Origin: CAYQTO01 sp964420455
GTDB lineage: Bacteria; Sumerlaeota; Sumerlaeia; SLMS01
DNA: 25,752 nucleotides
Assembly: GCA_964420455.1 (NCBI GenBank)
Contig: CAYQTO010000032.1
Span: forward strand, 1 to 25,752
Reading direction: 5' to 3'
Shown here: piece by piece, positions 15,979 through 24,789 of the stretch
Numbering within the stretch: the stretch's first letter is position 1
Layout: each line of letters begins with the position of its first letter
Made by a program: the position numbers and the translations under genes
Notes under the pieces: model-generated
Databases searched by the model: none
Told to the model about the DNA's origin: nothing
What the model saw: only the letters and a program-made list of their open reading frames with translations

Positions 15979-18900
15979 TCAGGAGTCGAGAAGCAGCCAC
16001 GCCTCGACGGAGGCGCCCACTCCACAGTTTGCCCCGCCATACAGGTCGCAATTGCGCACCAGCACGATCCAGTCGCCGGTGGGACGCGAGGGGGGATCGC
16101 CGAGGGCAACCGGCACTCCCGTGCCCACCACGTTAGCGACCGAGCCCGACTGGAGCGCGCCGCCGCCCTTCGGGTCGAACCAGTAGATCTCGAAGGCGTC
16201 CGTGCTGCCGCCGAGGTCCAGCGTGGTCGTCCCTCCCTCCGGCAGTTGAACGACGTAGATCTCCCCCGCCTTGGCAAGGCATCTCGCGTCGCCATCCACG
16301 AGAGTGTCGTCCGGCTCCATCTCGTCAAAGGGCAGTTCGTTGCGGAAGAACTCGAGGGCGTGGCGCGTCTGGTCCCACAGGAGATCGCGGGAGCGCCAGT
16401 CCTCGCAGTCGAGGTCGTCGTTGGGAAAACCGTAGCCAAAGTACCACTCGACGCCGACGCCCCCGGCTAGGAGGTGGCCCCAAAGCGGATCGACCCGGAT
16501 CCCGTCGTGATCCGGATCGGCGGAGTCCGGCTTGGCGCCGGTGTTCGCCGGGCCGATCTCGTCCGCCGCCACGATCCATTGCCGCCCGGCGGCCGCCGAA
16601 TCCTCCAGCCACTGCTCCGTGTCGTTCACCATCTTCGTGACGCTGGACTGGAGCGAGGCGACCTCGTAGTCCGGATACCCAAGCAGCGGCGTATAGACGA
16701 CATTCTTCTGGCCGGGATATGTGTGGATGGCGATCGGGTGATCGTAGGGATCCAGCCCCCGCACGTCGGTCGCGAAGGCCTTCCGCTGGGCCTCCGTGTT
16801 GGTGTTCTCCTCGCCCATGTTCCACGTCACCGCCAGGTGGTGGGCAAAGCGGGCAACGATCTCGCGGTGGTAGAGGCGCCGCGTGGGACCAAGGTCGCCC
16901 CCGTCCAGCATCTGGTCGTTCTCCGTCTCCTGGAGGAACATGTGCAGGTGGATGCCGATCGCATCCGAATGGTCGAAGAGGATTTCCCACTGCGCGAGCT
17001 TCGACACGTCGTAGCGCTCGAAGTTCGTGTCGCTGACCCACGGCCACACGTCCTTGCCGTCGCCTTGCACATTGTTCAGCAGGAAATAGACGGAGTTCAT
17101 GCCCTCGCCCGCGAGGTAGTTGAACGCGCCAATAAGGCTGCGGCCCTTGCCCCCCTGCCATTGGGGACCGCCGGGATTCCAGTCGCCCAGGTGCGGGGCA
17201 TACTCGTGGCGGTAGTCCGGCGTCTGGTCGAAGTCGATATAGCCGAGGAGGTTCTCGGGCGATCCGGCGCCTCCCTTCAGGAAGGGCTCGCCGGTTCCGG
17301 CAAAGCGCGGGTAGCGCTCGCCCGTATAGACAAGGCGCCCCTTCCCGCGGTGGTCGCGGCCGGTCTTGTCGGTGGGAAGAATCGTGAGCGTCCCGGTGGC
17401 GCCATCGAACGCGGTCGAGACGGCGGTCGTGAGGTCATCGGCGATGGCAACTCCGGTACCGGTGAGGAAGCGCGCCTCCCAGTCCCAGTCGCCCGTTTCC
17501 GGCGGGGCAAAGTGAACCCGCCAGCGGTCTCCCGCCGAGGCGCTCGTCTCCGCCGCGTTTCCGTCCGCCGCGAAATACCCCGGCACCTCCAGCACCGGGC
17601 TGCCGGACTCGTGCGTGAACGTCACGTCGAGCCGGTAGTCCTGAAACGGGTTGGGCGTGTCCGCCTCCGAGGTGAACGGCCCCGAAAAGGTGACCTCAAC
17701 ATCGTGCCACTGACGGAGGATGCCGTTGATCTGGACGGCGGGCTCGTCGCCAAAGACCAGCCACCGCACGAGGTTGCGGGCGTACAGGCGGTTGTTGAGC
17801 GGGCCGTCCTCGCGCATGAGCCACGTGCCTGCGCCATTTGCGTTGAAGAAGGTGTTGCGATCGAAGTGGCCGGCGACCCGGCCGGAGCCCGCGTTGGCAA
17901 CGACCAGCGCGGCATCGTTGGCGGTTGCTGCGCTGGTGGGGCCTTGGCCGTCGACGGTGTTGCGGCGTACCTGCCCCTCCGCCGTCGCCAGGATCGTCGT
18001 CGTCACCCCCGGTACCGTCGTGTCCACCACCGTGATCGGCGTGACGCCCTCGCCGTCGAAGGCCCCCACCCCGCGCAGGATCGGATGCGTCGGATCGAGG
18101 TACTCGGAAGCGTCTATACGGTAGGTGCCATTGTCCTGATTCATCTCCCATCCGAATCGCCCGACGAAGGGCTGGTCGCTGTCGGACGCGTCGTCCCAGT
18201 CGCTGCCCCAGTTGGCATCGCTGATGAACAGGGCCGCGCCACCATTTCGGACATACGATTCGACCGCGTCGACGGCGGCCGTCGGATAGGCGGCATTGTT
18301 GGAGCCGAAGATGATCAGCGCGTAGTTGTCGAGCGTCATCCCGGGGAGGTCCACCGGCACGTCCGGATCCTCGATGATCTGGTCCGTGGTGTACCCTTCG
18401 GACTGGAGCAGGCTGGCGAACTCAAACCATCCATGGTTTCCGGTGGTGGTGGCGTCGTTGGTGATGTCGCTGAGTTGGGTGTCGGCGCCCCCCTCGAGGA
18501 AGCCGCCGGTGCCGGCGCCACCCCGGATGAAAAGGATGCGGGGCCCGAAGCCGCTCGAGGGGGCGGGATCGGGAGGAGGGGGTGGGGGCGGCGGAGGGGG
18601 AGGCGCTGCTTCGCCAGTCACCGTGAAGTCGATCGTGTAGGGCGTTCCCGCCGTTCCCGCCCCACCGGATTCTGTATACGCCGTCGCCGTGAGCGTATAG
18701 CTGCCCGTGGTCGGGGTCCAGTCGTTGTAGTTGCCGCCGCTGTCGCCCCTAAAGGTGAACGGCGCGGTGTTTTCGGTCCGGTTGTAGGTTTCCGCCCCCG
18801 TGAGCGAAAAGACGACGCTGCCGGCGGTGGCAGGACTCGTCTCGGCGCGGATGTTCAGGTCGGGCGTCGGCAACGTGTCGAGATCGAGGATGTCGTTATC

Positions 18901-19065
18901 GACGAGCGTGCGGATGTCAGAGTTGTCGGTGGCATTCACGAGGACCAGGGCGGTGACCTCGTCGGCATGGAGGGGGGCGGTGGCCAGGAGAAAGGCTGCT
19001 GCAAGAACGTTCAGGCCAATGCCTCCCGTGGACGTTCCTGGAACCTGCGAACGCAAGGCAATCAT
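15979..19065 (-). CDS. Exported multidomain protein: ThuA/GATase-like, DUF5060 and glycosidase-like barrel
   Basis: This 1028-residue protein starts with a signal peptide ending APLHA (about residue 35). Residues about 36-150 form a beta domain ending in VTGEA. A run of 11 prolines (about 155-165) links it to a class I glutamine amidotransferase/ThuA-like alpha-beta domain (about 173-440: PRILFIRGG, YALIIFGSNNAAYP, GGAALFISDANWGS). Next come a DUF5060-type beta-sandwich (WHDVEVTFSGPF to ETGDWDWEARF, about 445-555) and a TIM-barrel-like glycosidase region (about 575-930: RYPRFAGTGEPFLKGG, GYIDFDQTPDYRHEYAPHL, WNMGEEN, AADEIGP, EWYFGYG). The C-terminus is a putative collagen-binding-type beta domain (AGEIYVVQLPEGGTTTLDLG). 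Glu in WNMGEEN and AADEIGP are candidate catalytic residues by analogy with DUF4038/DUF5060 glycosidase-like proteins. It probably acts on an extracellular polysaccharide or glycoconjugate. No clear Shine-Dalgarno precedes ATG 19065. Confidence 0.85.
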   Translation of the reverse strand: MIALRSQVPGTSTGGIGLNVLAAAFLLATAPLHADEVTALVLVNATDNSDIRTLVDNDILDLDTLPTPDLNIRAETSPATAGSVVFSLTGAETYNRTENTAPFTFRGDSGGNYNDWTPTTGSYTLTATAYTESGGAGTAGTPYTIDFTVTGEAAPPPPPPPPPPPDPAPSSGFGPRILFIRGGAGTGGFLEGGADTQLSDITNDATTTGNHGWFEFASLLQSEGYTTDQIIEDPDVPVDLPGMTLDNYALIIFGSNNAAYPTAAVDAVESYVRNGGAALFISDANWGSDWDDASDSDQPFVGRFGWEMNQDNGTYRIDASEYLDPTHPILRGVGAFDGEGVTPITVVDTTVPGVTTTILATAEGQVRRNTVDGQGPTSAATANDAALVVANAGSGRVAGHFDRNTFFNANGAGTWLMREDGPLNNRLYARNLVRWLVFGDEPAVQINGILRQWHDVEVTFSGPFTSEADTPNPFQDYRLDVTFTHESGSPVLEVPGYFAADGNAAETSASAGDRWRVHFAPPETGDWDWEARFLTGTGVAIADDLTTAVSTAFDGATGTLTILPTDKTGRDHRGKGRLVYTGERYPRFAGTGEPFLKGGAGSPENLLGYIDFDQTPDYRHEYAPHLGDWNPGGPQWQGGKGRSLIGAFNYLAGEGMNSVYFLLNNVQGDGKDVWPWVSDTNFERYDVSKLAQWEILFDHSDAIGIHLHMFLQETENDQMLDGGDLGPTRRLYHREIVARFAHHLAVTWNMGEENTNTEAQRKAFATDVRGLDPYDHPIAIHTYPGQKNVVYTPLLGYPDYEVASLQSSVTKMVNDTEQWLEDSAAAGRQWIVAADEIGPANTGAKPDSADPDHDGIRVDPLWGHLLAGGVGVEWYFGYGFPNDDLDCEDWRSRDLLWDQTRHALEFFRNELPFDEMEPDDTLVDGDARCLAKAGEIYVVQLPEGGTTTLDLGGSTDAFEIYWFDPKGGGALQSGSVANVVGTGVPVALGDPPSRPTGDWIVLVRNCDLYGGANCGVGASVEAWLLLDS
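16691..16698 (-). repeat. GTCTATAC octamer copy 9
   Basis: In the glycosidase-like gene, Val790-Tyr-Thr as GTC-TAT-ACG. Confidence 0.9.
17324..17331 (-). repeat. GTCTATAC octamer copy 10
   Basis: In the glycosidase-like gene, Val579-Tyr-Thr as GTC-TAT-ACG. Confidence 0.9.
18112..18119 (+). repeat. GTCTATAC octamer copy 11, antisense to the glycosidase-like gene
   Basis: The gene strand reads CGT-ATA-GAC, Arg316-Ile-Asp, again with ATA. Confidence 0.9.
18559..18603. repeat. G-tract / polyproline-encoding low-complexity run
   Basis: The plus strand carries at least five runs of three or more G within 45 bases, enough to form a G-quadruplex. On the minus strand it encodes the 11-proline linker of the glycosidase-like protein. 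The G-rich strand is the template strand for that gene. Confidence 0.8.
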
Positions 19066-19126
19066 GTGGAGTGATACAGGAGGTCCGCCTTCGGGACTCC
19101 TGCGTTCCTTTATCGGTTTCGGATTG

Positions 19127-19142
19127 GGAATGTCTGCATTCC
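19127..19142. promoter_or_regulatory. Inverted repeat upstream of the glycosidase-like gene
   Basis: GGAATG-TCTG-CATTCC is a perfect 6-bp inverted repeat, 62 bp upstream of the ATG at 19065 (minus strand). It could be an operator half-site pair or chance. No confident -35/-10 pair was found around it. Confidence 0.25.
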
Positions 19143-19214
19143 AAGGAACCGGTCAAGATGCAACAAGGGGGCTTCTGAACAATCTCGGGGAAGGCCCGAA
19201 GTTTTCTCAGGGCG

Positions 19215-20813
19215 TTATTCAGGTGCGGCCTGGAGAAACTGGACGTCGTCGTAGTTTCGCACCGCGTACTTCATCGACCAATCGTCGCGAAAGAGGATGA
19301 TCGGCCGGTCCTTGTTGTCGAGATAGACAGCGCTGATGCCCTGGCGGTTGAAGCGGCCGACATCCCCCGGCGGGTTGCCGTCCTTGTCCACCACCCAGCG
19401 GGCCGCGCCGTAGGGCAGGGGCTCGAATTTCACGGCGGTGTTGTACTCGCGGTCCAGTCGGTCTCGCACGATTTCGAACTGGAGGCGCCCCACTGCCGCC
19501 AGCACTGGCTCGCGCTGGCCGCGGTCCGGGTCGTACAGCACCTGGATCGCCCCCTCCTCGCTCAGCTGCGCCAACCCCTTGTCCAGATGCTTACGCTTCA
19601 TCGGGTCCGGGGCGATCACCCGGGAAAACAACTCGGGGCAAAACCGGGGGATTCCCTCGAAGCGAAACGCCTCGCCCACCGTCAGCGTATCGCCCAGCGC
19701 GTAGTTCCCCGTATCATACAAGCCGACGATGTCCCCCGCGTAGGCCTCGTCGATGATTTCGCGCTCCTGGGCGAAGAACATCACCGCGTTGTTGACCTTC
19801 ACCTTCTTGCCCATGCGCGCATGGATGACTTCCATGCCGCGGGTAAACCGGCCACTGACGATACGCATAAAGGCAATGCGGTCGCGATGGTTCTTGTCCA
19901 TGTTCGCCTGAATCTTGAAGACGAAGCCGGAGAACCGTTCGTGGTCCGGCGCAATAATGCCCGCCGTGGAGGGGCGCCCGACGGGGGCGGGCGCAAGCCG
20001 GCCGAACGCCTCCAGGAAGGGCTCCACTCCGTAATTCGTCAGCGCCGAGCCGAAGAACACCGGCGTGATGTCGCCCATTCGAAACTTCTCCGCATCGAAC
20101 TCCTCGCCGGCCATGTCGAGAAGTTCGAGTTCCTCGGAGAACTCCTCGAAGGCGGAATCACCGAGGAGCGCCCGGAGCCGCCCCTCGTCGAAGGCAAGCG
20201 ACTCGCGCCCGATGCGGCCACCCTTGTCGTCCGTCCGCTCGAACAGGTCCACCCGGCGCGTTTCCCGGTCGATCACCCCGCGGAACCCCTGGCCACGGCC
20301 CACCGGCCAGTTGAACGGCACACAGTGGATACCAAGGAGCTTCTCGATCTCCTCCATCAGTTCGAGGGGCTCGCGGCCCTCCCGGTCCATCTTGTTGATG
20401 AAGGTAAAGATGGGCATTTCGCGGAGGCGGCAAACCTGGAACAGTTTTTCGGTTTGCGCTTCGACGCCCTTCGCCGCGTCGATCAACATGATGGCCGAAT
20501 CCGCCGCCGTGATCGTCCGGTACGTGTCCTCGGAGAAGTCCTGGTGCCCCGGCGTATCCAGCAAATTGTACTGATATTCGTGGAAGGGGAACTGCATGGC
20601 GGAGGTGGTGACCGAGATGCCGCGTTCCTTCTCGACCTCCATCCAGTCGGAGGTGGCGGCGCGGCCGGCACGCTTGGCCTTCACGGCCCCGGCCAGATGG
20701 ATCGCCCCGCCATACAACAGCATCTTCTCCGTCAGCGTGGTCTTGCCCGCGTCCGGGTGGGAAATGATGGCGAAGGTGCGCCGGCGTTCGATTTCGGCAA
20801 GGGGCGACGCCAT
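19215..20813 (-). CDS. prfC: Peptide chain release factor 3
   Basis: This 532-residue translational GTPase matches the usual RF3 length (about 525-530). The G1 loop is SHPDAGKTTLTEK, switch I is ERGISVTTSAMQF, G3 is DTPGHQDFSEDTYRT (with the RF3-typical FSEDTYRT), and G4 is NKMDRE. The RF3 domains 2-3 follow, ending in FLQAAPE. RF3 uses GTP to recycle RF1/RF2 from the ribosome after peptide release. ATG 20813 (reads MASPLAEIERRRTFAIISHP) is chosen over the longer upstream frame; GGAG lies six bases before it. It is divergent from the kinase gene across 305 bp. No octamer GTCTATAC is inside; one related GTCTATCT is at its 3' part. Confidence 0.97.
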   Translation of the reverse strand: MASPLAEIERRRTFAIISHPDAGKTTLTEKMLLYGGAIHLAGAVKAKRAGRAATSDWMEVEKERGISVTTSAMQFPFHEYQYNLLDTPGHQDFSEDTYRTITAADSAIMLIDAAKGVEAQTEKLFQVCRLREMPIFTFINKMDREGREPLELMEEIEKLLGIHCVPFNWPVGRGQGFRGVIDRETRRVDLFERTDDKGGRIGRESLAFDEGRLRALLGDSAFEEFSEELELLDMAGEEFDAEKFRMGDITPVFFGSALTNYGVEPFLEAFGRLAPAPVGRPSTAGIIAPDHERFSGFVFKIQANMDKNHRDRIAFMRIVSGRFTRGMEVIHARMGKKVKVNNAVMFFAQEREIIDEAYAGDIVGLYDTGNYALGDTLTVGEAFRFEGIPRFCPELFSRVIAPDPMKRKHLDKGLAQLSEEGAIQVLYDPDRGQREPVLAAVGRLQFEIVRDRLDREYNTAVKFEPLPYGAARWVVDKDGNPPGDVGRFNRQGISAVYLDNKDRPIILFRDDWSMKYAVRNYDDVQFLQAAPE

Positions 20814-21118
20814 GGCGGTCTCCGTAGTGCAGGTGGGGGTCCCCCGCGGCGGGGGGCAAGGCGGGCGGAAGGCTACGGCGCAAACGGCGCCGCGCAAGCC
20901 CAGTTCCTCCTGCGGACCCGCGCCCTTCCTGTCGGATCTCTCGCCGGCCGAAAGGGATCACCGGAGGTCTCCAGATTCGGAAGCCCTTCTGACAGCGACG
21001 GTGAGCGGGCCCCAAGTTCGCTGAACATATCGCGACAACCGTGCGTAAAAAGCTCGACAGGGCACACCGCCCGTCTATGACTTTCATTGATTCCTTTTCA
21101 GGAAAACCCTGATCCCCG
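20814..21118. other. Divergent intergenic region between prfC and kinase genes
   Basis: This 305-bp stretch holds the promoters of both divergent genes. It contains a possible promoter toward the kinase (21054-21081). Toward prfC I see no clear -35/-10 pair. There is no open frame with coding character, hairpin terminator or repeat. Confidence 0.5.
21054..21081 (+). promoter_or_regulatory. Candidate sigma70-type promoter for the kinase gene
   Basis: TCGACA (21054-21059, five of six to the consensus -35) and TATGAC (21076-21081, four of six to the -10) are spaced 16 bp, placing a start about 30 bp before the ATG. It was found by eye only. Confidence 0.3.
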
Positions 21119-24100
21119 ATGGATCCTGGCAGGCAACCCAATCTGACCGAACCGAGGGTCCCCGACGATCCGCAGGATTCCATGTTCGGCGAGATGCCAA
21201 CGGAATGGCGCCCTCCTGCCGAGCCGAAGGGGCCCTCCCTCGCCACATGGACTGTCGGTGGGGCCGACGGCGGCGCCTACCGCCCCCTCGATCGCGCCTT
21301 CTTTACCGGCGGGGCCGCCTTCCTGCTCAAGAAACTGATTTCCAAGGGCGGGTTTGGCGAAGTCTACGAGGCGATCCAGATCTCGCTCGACCGGGTCGTC
21401 GCGGTCAAGAAACCGCAGGACGAGCACTATCAGCGGTTCGGCCCCACGTCGGAGCAGGCCGTGGCCATGGAACACCAGTTCCGCCAGGAAGCCTACCTGA
21501 CCGCCCAGCTCGACCACCCCAACATCGTTCCCGTCCACGACCTTGGCGTCGACGAGCAGGGCCGGCCCCTCCTCGCCATGAAGCTCGTCCGCGGACGCCC
21601 CTGGAGCGACATCCTCCGCGAGGACTTCGAAAATCTCGAGGTCGAGGAACTCCTTGGTCGCCACCTCCCCATCCTCGTCTCCATGGCCCAGGCGGTGGCC
21701 TTCGCCCATTCCCGGCGCATCGTCCATCGCGACCTCAAGCCCTCGCAGGTGATGATCGGCAGCTTCGGCGAAGTCGTCCTCATGGACTGGGGGCTTGCCG
21801 TGTACCTCGGCGATGCCTCCGGATCGACGGCCGCCAACATGCCCAGCGACATGAAGTTTCCCACGCCGGTGACCGCGACCGCGCCCGGCGGCACCCCCTG
21901 CATGATGTCGCCGGAGCAGACCGAGCGCAGCGCCGCCCACATCTCCACCAGGACCGACATCTTCCTCCTCGGCGGGACCCTCTACTTTCTCCTCACCAGA
22001 AGTTATCCTTATCCCCTGACGAACAGCGGTGAGGTCATCCGGCTCGCCCGCCAGGGAATCGTGGAGCCCCCACAGGAGCGCGCGCCCGACCGCCTCATCC
22101 CCGAGCCCCTCGCCCGCCTCGCCATGGCGGCTCTTCGCCCCAGGCCCGAGGACCGCATCGCCACCGTCGAGGAATTCATAGAGGGGCTCCAGGACTACCT
22201 CACCGGTGCCTCGGGCCGCCGCGAATCGGTCGCCATCACCACGGAACTCGAGCGCCTTCTCGATTCGGACCTCGCCGCCACCGGCGAGGATACCATCTAC
22301 ACAACGCTGTTCACCGTGATCGAGCAGCTGGACCGGGCGGCAGGTCTCTGGATGGGCAACCGCCGCATCGCCCCCCTGCGGGACCGGGCGCTCGACCTGT
22401 ACGCCCGCGAGGCCCTCCGCGGCGACGATCTCAAGCTCGCCGGCCACCTCGCCGGCCAGATTGCCGCCCCTGCCCTCCGCAGTGAGCTCCTCGATCAGGT
22501 CCGCATCGCCACCCGCCGCGTCGCCCGCCAGCGCCGCAGCCGCCGCCTGTCCGTCGCAGCCGTTGTCCTCCTTCTCGCCGCCCTTCTCTCCCTCTCGCTC
22601 ATGTATGTCTATACGCAGGGACAGACGAACCGACTCCTTGCCGCGGAGCGCGATGCGGCGGCCGAGGCCAAGGCGCTTGCCGAACGTGCCCAGTATTTCT
22701 CGACCATCAACTTTGCCGAGGCCTATCTCCGCCAGGGCGAACACCGCCGCGTCAGCGAAACCCTCCTCGCCGGCCTCCCCCTCGGGCTTCGCCACATCGA
22801 GTGGGGTTACCTCATTGCCGAGGCGCACCGTGAATCGATGACCCTGCGAACCGTGTCGCCCCCCGCAATGCTGCTCCACGCCGCCTACGACGCCGCCGGC
22901 GAGCGCATCGTCGCGACCGACAGCAATGGACACATCCGGCTCTACGATGCGGCGACCGGCGCCCTGGTGGCCGATCGCAAGGTGGCCGACGAAGGCATCT
23001 GGGCCGCGGAGTTCTCGCCCGACGGATCCCGCATCGCCGTCTCCGGCTTCGACGGCGTCGCCCGGCTCCTCGACGCCGAAACACTTGATCAAATCGCCGA
23101 CATGCTCCACTCCGCCAAGATCCTCCGCGGCCTCGCCTTCAGCCCCGATGGCAGCCTTCTCGCCGTCGCCGGCCGCGACGACGTCCTTGGCATCTACGAT
23201 GGGCGGACCGGGGCAACGATCCGCGAGTTCGATCCCCTCGGCTACGGCGTCTACGACGTCGCCTTCAGCCCCGACGGCACCCGCCTTGCCCTCAGCGCCC
23301 GACGCGAGGTCGCCATTCTTTCCACCAGCGACTTCTCCGAGATCCTCCGCCTCCCCACCCACCCGGAGGGCGTTCTCGACATCGATTTTTCGCCCGACGG
23401 CGGTCGCCTCCTCACCGCCTGCACCGACCGCAACCTGCGCGTGTTCGACGCCGGCAATGGGGCCTCCCTGACCTTCATCGCCAACGAGACCTCCTGGCTC
23501 CAGAGCGCCACCTTCCATCCAAGGGGCTTCCTCGTCGCCACCGGGGACAACGACGGATCGATCCGCGTCTGGAACGCCCACAACGGCGCCCGCATGCTCA
23601 ACATTGACTCCGACCCAAGGGTCTACAAGGTCCGCTTTTCCCCCGACGGCAGCCAGCTCCTCGCAACCACGGAAACCGCCATCCGGCTTTACAACATCGA
23701 ACACCTGCTCGAATCCCCCAACCGCCTCAGTGTCCCCCTCGCGGAGACAAGTACCGGGGACGCCGACGCCCATCTCACCATCTTCTCCGCCCCCTTGGAG
23801 ACCGACTCCGCCTGGCTGAATTACGACCGCCGCTGGCGCGACGAGGCCGGCCAGGCACCCGGCGGTCGAACCGTTTTCCGCTATCGCGAACGGAGGATTC
23901 TGGCCGACTCCTACTACACTGTCTATACACCCTCCATGGACCGCCGCGCCACCATAGACCGCCAGACCTTCGCCGCCTACGTCGAGAATCCCCTGACGGA
24001 CGAGCGGATCGGTCCCCTCGGCGACGAGCGTGTCTACCGCGTTGCCGCGAGCCCCGACGGCCGCCTCTTCGCCGCCGTCCACTTCAATTGCCAGGTGTCC

Positions 24101-24781
24101 GTCTGGAACAGCGACACCCTCGAGCGTATCGCCCTTCTCGGCGAGGATTGCGGCGACTTCGACTCTCCCTCTTCCCGCTTCCTCGGCGATGTCGCCTTCA
24201 GCGCCGACAGCCGCCTCCTTGCCAGCGGCGACCACAACGGCCGCGTGGCCCTTTACCCCGTCGGCGGCGGAAACGCCCTCTGGGAGCGGCAAGTCGACGG
24301 AGACAAGATCCTCGCGGTGGAGGTCGACCCCACCGGGCGCTCCGCCGCCGCGGGAACCCTGGGAGGCCGCATCCTCGTCCTGGATGCGGAGGACGGGCGG
24401 ACGAAGGCCAGCCTGGAGGGCCACCGCAGCTTCGTGATGGATATACAGTTCACGCCCGATGGCGAGCGACTCCTCTCCCTCGCCCACGACGATACCGTCC
24501 GTGTCTGGTCGATCGAGGGGGCGCGCGCACTGGCGACCCTCTTTGAGGAGCCGGGGGAACAATACCTCGTGGGCTTTGGCCTGTCCCGGGATGGGCGCCG
24601 CGCCTACGCCGCACGCTCCTCCCAAACCCTCCTGGCAGTGGACATCTTCCCGTGGGAGGACAAGGACCTGCCCGGCATGTCGGAGGGGCTGTCCCTTGCC
24701 GCCTCGCTCGAGGTCCATCGCCGCCAGACCCGTCTCAACCCGGCGGTCACCCCGGAGCACCTGGCGGGATTTGCGGAATAA
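21119..24781 (+). CDS. Transmembrane Ser/Thr protein kinase with C-terminal WD40 propeller
   Basis: This is a 1220-residue protein. The kinase domain (about residues 62-360) shows the glycine loop SKGGFGEVYEA, VAVKK (Lys97), HRDLKPSQVMIG (HRD 203-205), MDWGLA (Asp223; DWG replaces DFG, common in planctomycete-type kinases), GGTPCMMSPEQ and TDIFLLGGTLYFLL. One membrane helix follows (about 479-499, AAVVLLLAALLSLSLMYVY), then a short coiled segment (LLAAERDAAAEAKALAERAQ). About 11 WD40-like units cover residues 590-1190, each with a DGxxxA strand and an endpiece such as LYDAATGAL, LLDAETL, VFDAGNGA, VWNAHNGA, VWNSDTL, VLDAEDG, VWSIEG. The propeller probably lies on the far side of the membrane and may sense or bind a ligand or partner. 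All catalytic residues are present, so the kinase is likely active. It overlaps no neighbour and converges on ablB eight bp away. It contains two octamers. Confidence 0.92.
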   Translation: MDPGRQPNLTEPRVPDDPQDSMFGEMPTEWRPPAEPKGPSLATWTVGGADGGAYRPLDRAFFTGGAAFLLKKLISKGGFGEVYEAIQISLDRVVAVKKPQDEHYQRFGPTSEQAVAMEHQFRQEAYLTAQLDHPNIVPVHDLGVDEQGRPLLAMKLVRGRPWSDILREDFENLEVEELLGRHLPILVSMAQAVAFAHSRRIVHRDLKPSQVMIGSFGEVVLMDWGLAVYLGDASGSTAANMPSDMKFPTPVTATAPGGTPCMMSPEQTERSAAHISTRTDIFLLGGTLYFLLTRSYPYPLTNSGEVIRLARQGIVEPPQERAPDRLIPEPLARLAMAALRPRPEDRIATVEEFIEGLQDYLTGASGRRESVAITTELERLLDSDLAATGEDTIYTTLFTVIEQLDRAAGLWMGNRRIAPLRDRALDLYAREALRGDDLKLAGHLAGQIAAPALRSELLDQVRIATRRVARQRRSRRLSVAAVVLLLAALLSLSLMYVYTQGQTNRLLAAERDAAAEAKALAERAQYFSTINFAEAYLRQGEHRRVSETLLAGLPLGLRHIEWGYLIAEAHRESMTLRTVSPPAMLLHAAYDAAGERIVATDSNGHIRLYDAATGALVADRKVADEGIWAAEFSPDGSRIAVSGFDGVARLLDAETLDQIADMLHSAKILRGLAFSPDGSLLAVAGRDDVLGIYDGRTGATIREFDPLGYGVYDVAFSPDGTRLALSARREVAILSTSDFSEILRLPTHPEGVLDIDFSPDGGRLLTACTDRNLRVFDAGNGASLTFIANETSWLQSATFHPRGFLVATGDNDGSIRVWNAHNGARMLNIDSDPRVYKVRFSPDGSQLLATTETAIRLYNIEHLLESPNRLSVPLAETSTGDADAHLTIFSAPLETDSAWLNYDRRWRDEAGQAPGGRTVFRYRERRILADSYYTVYTPSMDRRATIDRQTFAAYVENPLTDERIGPLGDERVYRVAASPDGRLFAAVHFNCQVSVWNSDTLERIALLGEDCGDFDSPSSRFLGDVAFSADSRLLASGDHNGRVALYPVGGGNALWERQVDGDKILAVEVDPTGRSAAAGTLGGRILVLDAEDGRTKASLEGHRSFVMDIQFTPDGERLLSLAHDDTVRVWSIEGARALATLFEEPGEQYLVGFGLSRDGRRAYAARSSQTLLAVDIFPWEDKDLPGMSEGLSLAASLEVHRRQTRLNPAVTPEHLAGFAE
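22607..22614 (+). repeat. GTCTATAC octamer copy 12
   Basis: In the kinase/WD40 gene at the end of the membrane helix, Val497-Tyr-Thr as GTC-TAT-ACG. Confidence 0.9.
23921..23928 (+). repeat. GTCTATAC octamer copy 13
   Basis: In the WD40 part of the kinase gene, Val935-Tyr-Thr as GTC-TAT-ACA. Confidence 0.9.
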
Positions 24782-24789
24782 CCGCCCCG

